This document shows, piece by piece, positions 1-7,984 of a DNA stretch of 64,000 nucleotides (positions within the stretch are counted from its first letter, which is position 1; each line of letters opens with the position of its first letter). Under the pieces are notes generated by a model, which worked only from the letters and a program-made list of their open reading frames with translations, did no database searches and was not told the origin of the DNA. The translations under genes and the position numbers were made by a program. Source of the stretch: Bog-473 sp963787485 (GTDB taxonomy: Bacteria; Actinomycetota; Acidimicrobiia; Acidimicrobiales; RAAP-2); contig CAWBDF010000002.1 in assembly GCA_963787485.1 (NCBI GenBank), positions 434,001 through 498,000 on the forward strand. The letters run 5' to 3'.

Positions 1-905
1 CTGGCGCGCTGCATGTAAGTATCGGGCAAGAAGCGACCGCCGTGGGTGCGTGCGCCGCGTTGGAGGACCGTGACTACATGACAGGGACTCACCGGTCACA
101 CGGACACCCGATCGCCAAAGGAGCTTCGCTGAATGGTTTGATGGCCGAGTTGATGGGCAAACGGACTGGGGTCTGTGGCGGGAAGGGCGGCTCGATGCAC
201 CTTGCCGACTTCAGCGTCGGAAGCCTTGGGGAGTCAGGAATTGTGGCTAGCGCGATGCCGGTCGCGGTTGGAGCAGCATTGAGCTCCCAGCTCAGGTCGT
301 CTGGACAGGTGGTCCTATGCTTTTTCGGAGATGGCGCGGCAAACATCGGCCTTTTCCATGAGTCCTTGAACCTGGCAGCATTGTGGAAGCTTCCCGTGAT
401 CTTCCTATGCGAAAACAACGGGTATGCAGTCACAACCTCGGTCGCTAGTGCATCTGCAGTTCCTGAGATCGCGAGAAGGGCTGCGGCATATGCCATGCCC
501 GGTGAGGCGGTCGATGGGCAAGATGTCATTGCCGTGTATCAGGCCGTACTCGAGGCCGTTCGTCGGGCGCGGTCCGGCGGGGGCCCGAGCTTGGTGGAAG
601 CCAAGACGTACCGGTTTCGTGAGCATTCTGAGATGGGGCCGACGTTCTCCTTCGGTTCGTATCGACCTGCGGAAGAGGTTGATGCGTGGCTGCACCGTGA
701 CCCGATCACGCTGTTCCGAGAACGACTCCGAACAGAATGGCATCTATTGGAGGATGACCTTCAGAAGGTCGAGCATCAAGTTGCCGACGAGATAGAGGCC
801 GCTGTCAAGTTCGCCAGGCGCAGCGAGTTCCCGGACGTGGGCGAAGCCTTCAAGGGAATCTATACGGACGAGGGATCGAACAAAGTGGCGTCATGCGTGA
901 ATTGA
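1..905 (+). CDS. Thiamine-diphosphate dehydrogenase E1 alpha subunit (pyruvate/acetoin type), 5' end missing
   Basis: Alpha subunit of a 2-oxoacid or acetoin dehydrogenase E1 component, which decarboxylates or cleaves its substrate on thiamine diphosphate and passes the acyl group to a lipoyl domain. The reading frame is open to the first base of the window (it reads LHVSIGQEATAVG before the first possible GTG at 42), so the gene starts upstream. The thiamine-diphosphate signature is clear: GDGAANIGLFHESLNLAA, followed about 15 residues later by CENNGYA. The N-terminal HRSHGHPIAKG and GGKGGSMH segments are typical of the family. It overlaps the E1 beta gene by 13 bases, so the pair is translated together. 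Sequence alone does not separate pyruvate, branched-chain and acetoin enzymes; the acetoin/pyruvate type is favoured because alpha and beta are separate and a small lipoyl protein follows. Confidence 0.9.
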   Translation, partial: GALHVSIGQEATAVGACAALEDRDYMTGTHRSHGHPIAKGASLNGLMAELMGKRTGVCGGKGGSMHLADFSVGSLGESGIVASAMPVAVGAALSSQLRSSGQVVLCFFGDGAANIGLFHESLNLAALWKLPVIFLCENNGYAVTTSVASASAVPEIARRAAAYAMPGEAVDGQDVIAVYQAVLEAVRRARSGGGPSLVEAKTYRFREHSEMGPTFSFGSYRPAEEVDAWLHRDPITLFRERLRTEWHLLEDDLQKVEHQVADEIEAAVKFARRSEFPDVGEAFKGIYTDEGSNKVASCVN

Positions 906-1900
906 GCTATCGCGAAGCAATCACCGAGGCGATGGCCGAAGAGATGCGCCGAGATGAGCGCGTGTTCGTCATGGGAGAGGACGCGCGAGCCACGCTGTGG
1001 ACGACGCGAGGACTCTTCGAGGAGTTCGGACCAGACCGGGTTCGCAATACCCCTCTTTCCGAGGCAGCCGTCACCGGTGCAGGGGTGGGAGCGGCGATGA
1101 CGGGGCTTCGCCCAATCGTGGACTTGCAAATCGCTTCACTGCTCTACAACGCATTCGAGCAGATCGCGAATCAAGCGGCGAAGAATCACTACATGTTCGG
1201 TCAGCAGACCTCGGTTCCCCTTGTCATCTTGTGCGCGCTTTCCTCCTCTGGCGGATCAGGAGGAGCTCACCACTCAGACCGGCCATATCCGCTCCTGATG
1301 AATATCCCAGGGCTGAAGATCCTGTGCCCGACGACACCCGCTGACGTAAAGGGATTGATCAAGGCGGCCGTCCGCGACCCTGACCCCGTGGTGGTCTTCG
1401 AGGACAGCACTCTAATGATGTCGAAAGGGCCTGTCGGTGGACCCGACGATCTGACGCCTATCGGTGTCGGAGCCCGTCGGACGGAGGGCAATGATGTCAC
1501 GATCGTGGCCATTGCGGGCGCGGTCGCGAGAGCGCTCGAAGCCGCCGCATCACTACGCGAGGAGAGTGTGTCCGCCGAGGTGCTTGATCCTCGCAGCCTC
1601 GTCCCCATGGATACCAAGCTGATCTTGGAGTCCGTTCGAAAGACTGGGCGATTGGTCATCGTCGATCCAGCGAATCGCCGGTGCAGCGCTGCGAGCGAAA
1701 TAGCGGCAACAGTTGCGGAGGAAGGTTTCCACCTTCTGCGCGCCCCAATCGTGCGAGTGACAACCCCGAATGTAGTGATTCCTTTCAGTCCCGCCCTCGA
1801 ATCGGCCCTCTATCCGACGAGCCTGACGATCGCTGACGCTGTCCGACGAGTCGTGACGAGGGGTCACGCTGAAGATGGCCCGTGCGCCCATGCTGGTTGA
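893..1900 (+). CDS. Thiamine-diphosphate dehydrogenase E1 beta subunit
   Basis: Beta subunit (335 aa, usual family length) that forms the alpha2beta2 E1 heterotetramer with the preceding gene. The transketolase-like pyrimidine-binding half opens with REAITEAMAEEMRRDERVFVMGED, and the C-terminal transketolase half holds the LDPRSLVPMD motif near residue 230. The ATG at 893 lies inside the end of the alpha gene and the 3' end overlaps the lipoyl gene by 26 bases, so all three are probably one translationally coupled unit. The ending SALYPTSLTIADAVRRV is typical of E1 beta. Confidence 0.92.
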   Translation: MRELSYREAITEAMAEEMRRDERVFVMGEDARATLWTTRGLFEEFGPDRVRNTPLSEAAVTGAGVGAAMTGLRPIVDLQIASLLYNAFEQIANQAAKNHYMFGQQTSVPLVILCALSSSGGSGGAHHSDRPYPLLMNIPGLKILCPTTPADVKGLIKAAVRDPDPVVVFEDSTLMMSKGPVGGPDDLTPIGVGARRTEGNDVTIVAIAGAVARALEAAASLREESVSAEVLDPRSLVPMDTKLILESVRKTGRLVIVDPANRRCSAASEIAATVAEEGFHLLRAPIVRVTTPNVVIPFSPALESALYPTSLTIADAVRRVVTRGHAEDGPCAHAG

Positions 1901-2132
1901 CGTGAGGCTCCCCCAGTGGGGAATGGAGATGCGAGAAGGCAAGGTGGTGTTCTGGCTGCGGTCAGTGGGCGATTCGGTGAACGAAGACGACGACCTCGCG
2001 GAGGTCGAGACCGACAAGGTCGTCGAGACTGTCATCGCGCCTTGCTCGGGGAACCTGACAGAGATCCGTGTCGACGCCGGACAGACGGTGCCTGTGGGGT
2101 CGGTGCTAGCGGTCATCAACGAGGTCGACTGA
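1875..2132 (+). CDS. Stand-alone lipoyl (biotinyl-lipoyl attachment) domain protein
   Basis: An 85-residue protein that is only a lipoyl domain. The attachment motif EVETDKVVET places the modified lysine near residue 47, and glycine-rich turns flank it as in E2 lipoyl domains. It should carry the acyl group from the E1 heterotetramer. It starts inside the E1 beta gene. No catalytic acyltransferase domain, no E1/E3-binding domain and no E2 or E3 gene follow, because the next gene is on the other strand. The full complex must draw on genes upstream of the window or elsewhere, or this is a reduced system. The short length is not a truncation in the reading frame: the domain is complete and ends naturally after VINEVD. 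Confidence 0.85.
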   Translation: MARAPMLVDVRLPQWGMEMREGKVVFWLRSVGDSVNEDDDLAEVETDKVVETVIAPCSGNLTEIRVDAGQTVPVGSVLAVINEVD

Positions 2133-2425
2133 TCGGACACGGCCAAAGACGCTTGAGCCTATCGGCATCATGTTTCGAGCATGAATGGGAAATCAAGCAG
2201 AGACTGCCTGGGCGGACCAGCTGTCGAGGTGGACGGATTTGACCGGGTTGACCTCGCGAAGACCGGGGCATTGGCCCGCCAGTTGAAGAGGTGGCGACTC
2301 CGAACGAACCACCAGGCGATGCTAGGTTCGGTACGTCTGCCTAACGTACACCTCCGGGAAACCATGCCTCACAGGCAGTCCGGTGGCTCTGAGCTCGCGC
2401 GCGACGTCTTGGGCCAGCCGGCATG
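2133..2425. other. Gap between convergent genes, nothing recognised
   Basis: This 293-bp stretch separates the lipoyl gene from the end of the aminotransferase gene on the opposite strand. Both strands have short open frames, but none shows a recognisable motif or a ribosome-binding site. I see no clear terminator hairpin with a T run. Confidence 0.5.
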
Positions 2426-3688
2426 TCAAGTCTTGAGGGCTGAGGTGATGGCCTTTCCCAACACCTCAATGCCTCGTTTGAGCTCTTCGTCTGACACGTG
2501 GCTGTAGGCGAGTCGGAGAAAACGAGCCCCGCTGTTGTCACCCGTGAACACCTCCCCTGGGCGGCAGAGCACTCCTCCACTGACGGCTTCTTCACCTGCT
2601 CGCTCCCAGTCCACGTTGTCGTCGAGTTGGAGCCAGAGATAGAAGCCGCCGTGGGGTACGTCGAAGGTGACCCACGGAGTGCAGTGCTCGCGCAAGGCTC
2701 GTACCGCGATGTCCCGCTTACGGCGGTAGACAGCGTTCGCTCGTCTGATCTGATCGTCAAGCTTTCCCGAGGCCATATAGCGGGCCATCATGCGAGACAA
2801 CCATTGGCTCACGCCTAGATCCTGTCGTACCGCGACGAGACCAGCAATCATGTCGGGGTGGCCCGCCATCCAGCCCAATCTGATACCCGGTGCGAGAATC
2901 TTGCTGAACGAGTGTGATTGGAGGACGAGCCCGGAGCGGTCCAGGCCGAGGAGAGTCGGCAGAGATTCGCCTTCATAACGTAGGTCGCCGTAGACGTTGT
3001 CCTCTATGACCACGATTTCGTGACGGGCTGCCAGGTCAACAAGTCGCTGGCGCCGCTCGAGCGGCATAACCACGCCGGTTGGCAACTGGAAAGTTGGGAT
3101 GGTGTAGATGAGTTTGGGTCGCACTCCCTGCGCCTTGAACCTTTCGATCTGCTGCTCGAGAGCGTCCACGTCCATGCCATCCTTGTCCAAAGAAACGCTC
3201 GCGATCGTGGCGCCTCGCATGGTCATGTACCGCAGGGCGTAGGGAAATGTGGCGGCTTCAACGATCACGCCATCGCCTTCGTTGACGAAGGCGTTGATGC
3301 CCAGGGCGATGGCGTGGACGGAACCCGAGCAGAGGATGATGTTGTCGGCCCCCAGGTCAGGACGGCTGTTCCGGGCCGCGAGCCACGACGCGATCTGCTC
3401 ACGCAGGCCCGTGTATCCGAGGACACTCTCGTTCGAGCTGTAGCTCGGCAGAAATTCGACGGTATCGGTGTGTTCGCTGGGGGCGAAGGAGGTGTACTCG
3501 AGAGCTCGCCCGCCATCTTCAGCGAGGACCTGCTGGGAAAGTCGAGCGAAGTCTTCAATAGGAAAGGTCTCTTCGGAAGCGAGACCCTGGTCGAAGAGGA
3601 ATGTCACCGGCACAGAGGGAGCGCGGAAGAACATTGGAGGGCCGTTACGCGCGATGTCGGACAACAGGTCGGATGTCGGTGGGTTCAT
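2426..3688 (-). CDS. PLP-dependent aminotransferase, class I/II (2-aminoadipate transaminase-like)
   Basis: Fold-type I aminotransferase of about 420 residues. The PLP lysine lies in SHSFSKILAPGIRLGW; the cofactor-binding IVIEDNVYGDLRY and the tail-side FLRLAYSH are also present. It resembles the LysN/ARO8-like branch that includes domains of MocR regulators, but it has no DNA-binding domain here. A longer frame opens at 3730, yet the ATG at 3688 is preferred: its ATGA overlaps the TGA of the RidA-type gene before it, and AGAAAGG sits upstream at good spacing. The pairing makes sense because RidA-family proteins deaminate reactive enamine/imine intermediates made by PLP enzymes. The amino donor and substrate cannot be told from sequence. 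Confidence 0.9.
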   Translation of the reverse strand: MNPPTSDLLSDIARNGPPMFFRAPSVPVTFLFDQGLASEETFPIEDFARLSQQVLAEDGGRALEYTSFAPSEHTDTVEFLPSYSSNESVLGYTGLREQIASWLAARNSRPDLGADNIILCSGSVHAIALGINAFVNEGDGVIVEAATFPYALRYMTMRGATIASVSLDKDGMDVDALEQQIERFKAQGVRPKLIYTIPTFQLPTGVVMPLERRQRLVDLAARHEIVVIEDNVYGDLRYEGESLPTLLGLDRSGLVLQSHSFSKILAPGIRLGWMAGHPDMIAGLVAVRQDLGVSQWLSRMMARYMASGKLDDQIRRANAVYRRKRDIAVRALREHCTPWVTFDVPHGGFYLWLQLDDNVDWERAGEEAVSGGVLCRPGEVFTGDNSGARFLRLAYSHVSDEELKRGIEVLGKAITSALKT

Positions 3689-4134
3689 GTGGCGCCTTTC
3701 TTCTGTGTCGGTCGGTCCGGTCGTTCGCAATCAGATGCCGCTTCGGGGACTTCCGCCAAGGCTTCGACCTCCATGAGAAGTCCACGTGCCAACAGGGCGG
3801 CGACGATGATGGTGGTACCAGCTGGAGCCACTGAGTCCGAGCCCAGGAATTTGGCCTTGGCGTCGGCATAGGCACCGTAGTGATCCGGATCCACCAGGAA
3901 ACACGTGAGCTTCACGACGTCCGCAGCTGTCGCACCTGCAACCGTGAGAAGGGTCTGGATGTTTCGAAAGCATTGTTCGGCCTGGAGCTTAGGGTCGTCC
4001 CGGCCGATCAAATTGCCCTGTTCATCGATCGCCACTTGTCCAGACACGTGGATCTGATTGTTCACCCGGACCGCTTGAGACACTCCGGCAACGGTCCGCA
4101 GGGGGTTTGCATTAATCGCCTTTTTCACAACCAT
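3685..4134 (-). CDS. RidA/YjgF/YER057c-family protein
   Basis: A 149-residue protein of the Rid family, which hydrolyses 2-aminoacrylate-type enamines or related imines. The N-terminal VSQAVRVNNQIHVSGQVAID and the central TAADVVKLTCFLVD match the family. The arginine that binds the carboxylate in canonical RidA is replaced: the strand reads APAGTTIIVAALLARGLLMEVEALA, with threonine where V-x-V usually follows Arg. It is therefore more likely a divergent Rid subgroup than an archetypal RidA deaminase. A Lys/Thr-rich tail of about 20 residues extends past the usual end. It is first in a two-gene operon with the aminotransferase. Confidence 0.85.
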   Translation of the reverse strand: MVVKKAINANPLRTVAGVSQAVRVNNQIHVSGQVAIDEQGNLIGRDDPKLQAEQCFRNIQTLLTVAGATAADVVKLTCFLVDPDHYGAYADAKAKFLGSDSVAPAGTTIIVAALLARGLLMEVEALAEVPEAASDCERPDRPTQKKGAT

Positions 4135-4643
4135 GAGACATCAGCGTCCGCACAGACAAGCCCGAGGCCGACGTGCCGTGCGTCCTTTGTTGCGATCCGC
4201 CCCACGTGTCATTCTCAGGTGTCCCCCCCAAGAAGCTTGGAATCTCACACGACCCTAACGCTCTATGTCGTGGGTGTGAGTCGGTTCCGCCTCTGCTGGT
4301 GCCAAAGCGCAATCACTGCGAGAACATCTGCCTGGGTAGCAACACGTGTTGAGTGCATCTACGCATGTTACGAAGCGTCGTACTGAGGTTGCCCGAGAGG
4401 CGCCCAAAAGTGCGCGCATGCAACTTTCGCGAGCACACTGTTGGCCCCCCTGCCACCCCGCTCATTCCGAAGACCCCCGTAATCTGACGGTGACGGGTTC
4501 AGGTTCGTGTCGGGTGAGCTGGTGGGGTGGGCTAATCTTGAATCTCCTCGTCGGTGCCGGCGGCGTTACTGAGTCTCAGTTACTTAACGTCACTCCAACG
4601 AGGACCAGGAAGGGCCCAAAAAGGGACTTTGACCTGGTGCTAC
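4135..4643. other. Intergenic region between the RidA gene and tRNA-Ala
   Basis: About 510 bases lie between the divergent RidA-type gene and the tRNA. Short frames on both strands lack motifs and start signals. It should hold the promoters for both sides. I could not assign confident -35/-10 boxes. Confidence 0.4.
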
Positions 4644-4720
4644 GGGGGCGTAGCTCAGCTGGTAGAGCGCTTGACTGGCAGTCAAGAGGTTCGTGGGTTC
4701 AAGTCCCATCGCCTCCACCA
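4644..4720 (+). tRNA. tRNA-Ala (anticodon GGC), CCA encoded
   Basis: A complete cloverleaf. The acceptor GGGGGCG pairs with CGCCTCC and includes the G3:U70 wobble pair that is the alanine identity element. The anticodon stem CTTGA/TCAAG encloses the loop CTGGCAG, giving anticodon GGC. The D arm (TAGCTCAGCTGGTAGAGC) and the T arm (GTGGGTTCAAGTCCCAT) are standard, and the 3' ACCA is encoded at 4717-4720. The last part of the gene (4706-4722) is repeated exactly at 25327-25343, and a broken integrase gene lies directly downstream, so this tRNA appears to be an integration site. Confidence 0.97.
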
Positions 4721-4722
4721 AA
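4706..4722 (+). repeat. Putative attL: 17-bp direct repeat at the tRNA-Ala 3' end
   Basis: The sequence ccatcgcctccaccaaa covers the 3' end of tRNA-Ala and two following bases. It recurs exactly, in the same orientation, at 25327-25343. This is the layout made when a tyrosine integrase inserts an element into the 3' end of a tRNA gene and keeps the tRNA intact. Confidence 0.7.
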
Positions 4723-4749
4723 CATCGCAGGTAGACCGCACTCATTGCG

Positions 4750-5446
4750 TCATTCGGCGTGTTGCTCTTGACACGTGGGAGCTAACTCGCCTCCGAGCGG
4801 GCCCTGAACAGGCCCTGAACAGGCCCTGAACAGTGCGTCCATCGAGTCGCGAGCGGCATCGACGGATGGGCCAATGCGGTGGCGGTAAAGGGACCCAGGA
4901 GAGTGACCCGCCAGATCGGTGATCTGCTCCAAGGGCACCCCTCTGTGCGACAAGATCGACACCACTGAATGTCTCAGTTCGTGTGGCCGCCAATGGCCAG
5001 ACCCGCTGACTTCGTTAGCCTTGAAAAAGCCCCGCGGCTGGTCGATGGGTTGATCATCCCGCCCCGACCGTGGTGAACACCAGACCCGTCTCCTTCCACC
5101 CCGGACCTGCGGCCATTCGCTCCTCCATTTGGCGGGACCCGATGACGCTGAAGGGCATCTGCCACGAGGGTGGGCATGCCGAGAGTCCTCGTGGACGACT
5201 TCGTCTTGGGTTCGCCGAGAACGAAACGGTCGCCGCCTGCTCTCCGGATGGCTTGCTTGACCGTGAGCCGCCCCGCGGCCTGGTCGATGTCATCCCACTG
5301 GAGGCCGAACACCTCTCCTGGCCTGAGGCCCAAGAGCAACCCCAAGATGCAGGCGGCTTCAAGCCGGTCGACACTCGCCGCGAGCAGCAGATCGCCACGC
5401 ATCCAAGAACGCCTATTGGCGCGCCTCCAAATCGGTTTCCCTCCAT
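4750..5446 (-). pseudogene. Tyrosine recombinase (phage-type integrase), decayed catalytic domain
   Basis: Remains of an XerD/phage-type integrase reading toward the tRNA. One frame holds the first catalytic arginine box (LGLRPGEVFGLQWDDID) and the beta-hairpin lysine region (GEPKTKSSTRTL). The frame then shifts: ETGLVFTT lies in a second frame, NPSTSRGAFSRLTKSAGL returns to the first, and the box II motif HELRHSVVSILSHRG with QITDLAGHS lies in a third. At least three frameshifts therefore break the gene, and the N-terminal arm-binding and core-binding domains are missing or unrecognisable. Three tandem 11-bp repeats sit near the 3' end. Its place directly beside tRNA-Ala, pointing inward, is normal for an island integrase. 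Confidence 0.85.
4801..4833. repeat. Three tandem 11-bp repeats (gccctgaacag)
   Basis: Three exact head-to-tail copies of gccctgaacag occupy 4801-4833, within the 3' part of the integrase remnant. Eleven is not a multiple of three, so gain or loss of a copy shifts the frame. Confidence 0.9.
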
Positions 5447-5682
5447 AGAGGCATCCGAAACATTCCTGACGTGGATCCTTTACCGGCCGCCCGTCCGGGC
5501 GGGCACACTTGAGAGGTTCGAACCGATGGTTGTGACTGCCCCACTTCGACCGGATAGCGGGTAGCACGGCTCGACTGGTTGACACCTGCCACCCGTGTCG
5601 GACCTAATGGCTAGGCGGACCGTGTGCCTGTTGCACGTCGTTCGCAACTCAGGTCAAGGTCAGGGCATCAAAAGGCAAGGAA

Positions 5683-6132
5683 GTGAGGATCATGATGCCC
5701 GATACTCAGATAACCGGACCAGTCAAGGTCCACCTGCACACTCGTCAGGCGATCAGCCTGCGCGGGTTACGGGATCAGATCAAGAGGGTCGACGGAATCA
5801 ATGCCAAGATCGCCGTCTTCTTGACCAACGTCGTGGGGTCAATGTGGTGCGCGTACGCGTTTGCAGTCCTCGCCCTGTTTGGATTACCCGCCGCACTGAG
5901 GCCAGGTGGCGAGGGAGTCATCCCCTGGATTGCGCAGACCTTCCTCCAACTTGTCCTGCTGTCTGTCATTATGGTCGGGCAGAACGTGCAGGGCGAAGCG
6001 AGCGACGTGCGCTCACAGCACACGTATGAAGACACCGTCAAGATTCTCGATCGACTCGACATACACACCCAAGGTGGGATCAAGGATCTGGCCGACCGGA
6101 TCGATGAGTTAGAAGCAAAGATCGCCAGCTAA
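5683..6132 (+). CDS. Small two-helix membrane protein, DUF1003-like
   Basis: A 149-residue protein with two predicted membrane segments: roughly residues 43-68 (FLTNVVGSMWCAYAFAVLAL) and 80-105 (IAQTFLQLVLLSVIMVGQNVQ). The conserved NVQGEASDVRSQHTYEDT segment follows, then a short amphipathic C-terminal helix (IKDLADRIDELEAKI) that could form a coiled coil. The layout (two helices, polar Q-N-x-Q after the second, then R/E-rich stretch) resembles DUF1003 proteins; function is unknown. GTG at 5683 and ATGs at 5692 and 5695 are all possible starts, with AAGGAA just upstream. It is the first intact gene inside the proposed island. Confidence 0.7.
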   Translation: MRIMMPDTQITGPVKVHLHTRQAISLRGLRDQIKRVDGINAKIAVFLTNVVGSMWCAYAFAVLALFGLPAALRPGGEGVIPWIAQTFLQLVLLSVIMVGQNVQGEASDVRSQHTYEDTVKILDRLDIHTQGGIKDLADRIDELEAKIAS

Positions 6133-6230
6133 TGCGATCACATGCGAAAGACCTTCGGCATCGCACTGCCCCCGTTCACGGATGTGAGACACCCATCCCT
6201 GCTCAGTGTGGATCTCACAGGCGTCGCTAT

Positions 6231-6506
6231 CTAAGGCCGTGCGTTGGGCGATCCCTGCAGTCCAACAGCACCGTCCAGCATCTGCCGGGTGGCATCAGCA
6301 TGACCCGAGTGTCGGGCGGTCTCATCGATCAAGTGAAGGAGGACGTCTCTCAGGTCGCGTCCCTTCGCCCAGCCCGAACCGATCGTAGATAGGGAGATTG
6401 AACGGGCCAAGGCATCTGTGCTGTCCGCCCGTTCCTCATAGCTTGCGACGACATTTTCAAGCGTGGCTTGGGGATCAGGGTTGAACTCGTTCTCATCGTG
6501 GTTCAC
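6231..6506 (-). pseudogene. DinB-like (DUF664) protein, C-terminal fragment
   Basis: The frame encodes 91 residues ending in LRDVLLHLIDETARHSGHADATRQMLDG, the conserved C-terminal helix of DUF664/DinB-like proteins, which normally are about 160-190 residues long. The N-terminal half of the four-helix bundle, with its first metal-binding histidine, is not present in any frame upstream. I read this as a truncated remnant. A short independent protein cannot be excluded. Confidence 0.55.
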
Positions 6507-6641
6507 CTGTGCTCCTGCGAAACCGCCGTCGATCCGTCTCCACTCGACGCGAGTGAGGTGGATCCCGATAAGACAGATAACGCGCCAAGCGGGATCACTT
6601 CCGGCTACGTGTGCCGAGTCCTTTCACTCCAATCGCCAGGG

Positions 6642-6932
6642 TCAGAACTGACCACTCTGTTCGTCGATGACGACATCCCAAGCTCTTCGTGTCGCCCTTT
6701 GTGCATCAAATGGCTCTTCCCTCTCCGCGTCATCGGCCCGTCGCATGGAGTCCGAGCCTCCGGCCGGAGCGATCCGTTCCGGGACATGGGTGGGGGGTTC
6801 GTCAGGCGGATCGTCGTGGGACTCTGTCTGTCCGTCCTTCACGAGGTCCGTCGGAGTACCGGCAGAGATCCACCTCGCCTCGTGTCGTCCAAACGGGTCC
6901 GTGAACCAACCCTCAAGGTGCTCGTCCACCAA
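6642..6932 (-). CDS. Short DUF2510-like protein
   Basis: A 96-residue protein opening with EGWFTDPFGRHEARWISAG, the aromatic GWYxDPxGxHxxRW motif of the actinobacterial DUF2510 domain. After it comes an acidic Pro/Asp/Glu-rich linker (ESHDDPPDEPP) and a charged tail without membrane helices. DUF2510 domains usually sit at the N terminus of membrane proteins; here there is only the domain plus a polar tail. Function is unknown. Confidence 0.6.
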   Translation of the reverse strand: MVDEHLEGWFTDPFGRHEARWISAGTPTDLVKDGQTESHDDPPDEPPTHVPERIAPAGGSDSMRRADDAEREEPFDAQRATRRAWDVVIDEQSGQF

Positions 6933-7055
6933 AGCCCTCCTGCGCGATGCCTCAGGCTACCTGGCTGAGGGTCGCAACCTTCGGAGGGCGTCCCTGTTCG
7001 CCGGGTTCGATCGGCACTATGGAAGATCCGATGTAGCGACACCATCGCCGAGGTC

Positions 7056-7417
7056 ATGGACAAGGAACGAACTGCACAGTGCTGGCTCATCGAAGCCAGT
7101 CCCGCCCTGAGTTTCGTGACGGGCGCCGTGCGCCGCTTCTCTGCGTCACTCAAGGTGAACGAAGTCACCGCGCTGGCCGCTTCGGACGAGCTCGGAGCGG
7201 CCGCTAGGGATGCGACGGCGTGGATGGCGACGAACGCCTGCCCGGACATGGAGCTCGGATTGCGCGTGGCCTGGTGCTGAAGACCTGCGACGAAGTCGGT
7301 CTGACCGCGCAGCGGGCGATCACCCATCCATCAGGCGACATTGAGGCGGTATTCGACCGCCTGAGCAACCTGCTGGCGATCATAAAAATCCACTCGCATG
7401 CGTTGGACAGCTGGTAG
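7056..7417 (+). pseudogene. Small hypothetical protein, probably frameshifted
   Basis: Two frames appear to join. The first (from 7056) reads SFVTGAVRRFSASLKVNE and ACPDMELGLRVA, and the second continues with CDEVGLTAQRAITHPSGDIE and LSNLLAIIKIHSHALDSW to the TAG at 7415. Both halves have protein-like composition and meet near 7270, which suggests one gene of about 120 codons with a frameshift. I do not recognise the family. Confidence 0.4.
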
Positions 7418-7449
7418 CACCTCGCCGAGGTCCCGAGAGCCCACGGACT

Positions 7450-7795
7450 TGATCCATGAGCGGCCCAGGGAAGACTGGCACCGAATGCTCGACGAGCTCA
7501 CGAAAGTGCGGGCCGGCGACGATGTCACGATCGAGTTGTTGGATGCTGCTGAGTTCGGCGGCGCCTTCGAGGCGGAGCGGATTCCGCTCGCCTACATCGA
7601 GTACGACGAACACGCCGACGAAGCGTCGGTAGGTCTGGGCGGTCGGGAGGCCTCTACCCGGTGGTGCTTCGCCACTCGATCGAGCACCCCACCTCGATCC
7701 TGACGGACTCCAAGGCGCCCAAACTGCCCTCAGTCATACAGTTCGTAGCGGCCGACGGGTCGGAGACGCTGGTTACCGTACTTCCCCGCTCTTAG
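7450..7795 (+). pseudogene. DUF5335-family protein, frameshifted
   Basis: The first frame encodes EDWHRMLDELTKVRAGDDV and AERIPLAYIEYDEHADEASV; near 7645 the frame shifts and continues with LYPVVLRHSIEHPTSI and FVAADGSETLVTVLPRS to TAG at 7793. Joined, the product is about 110 residues and has the layout I associate with DUF5335: a DW-x-x-x-L-D-x-L opening, a G-G-R...YPV-x-L-R-H core and a TTLVT-x-x-P ending. The shift is -1 or +2 around cgggaggcc. Function of the family is unknown. Confidence 0.6.
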
Positions 7796-7984
7796 CTGGC
7801 TCGAGGAAGGGCCTCCCGCTCATCCAGAGAGGGGCATAGCTGTGAGGCAAAAGGTGCCACCTCAAGACTCGGCCGCTGGAATGACCAGGCGGTCGCGGCC
7901 GTAAGTCGGCTACGAGACAGGCAAGTGGTGCCGGCGGTGACCCTTGTCCCTTCACCGCCGGTGTTGAACCCGATTGCGCGAAGC

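Noticed and set aside
3020..3871. 283-codon plus-strand frame over the aminotransferase and RidA genes
   Set aside because: Antisense shadow; no motifs, and the minus-strand genes have clear active sites.
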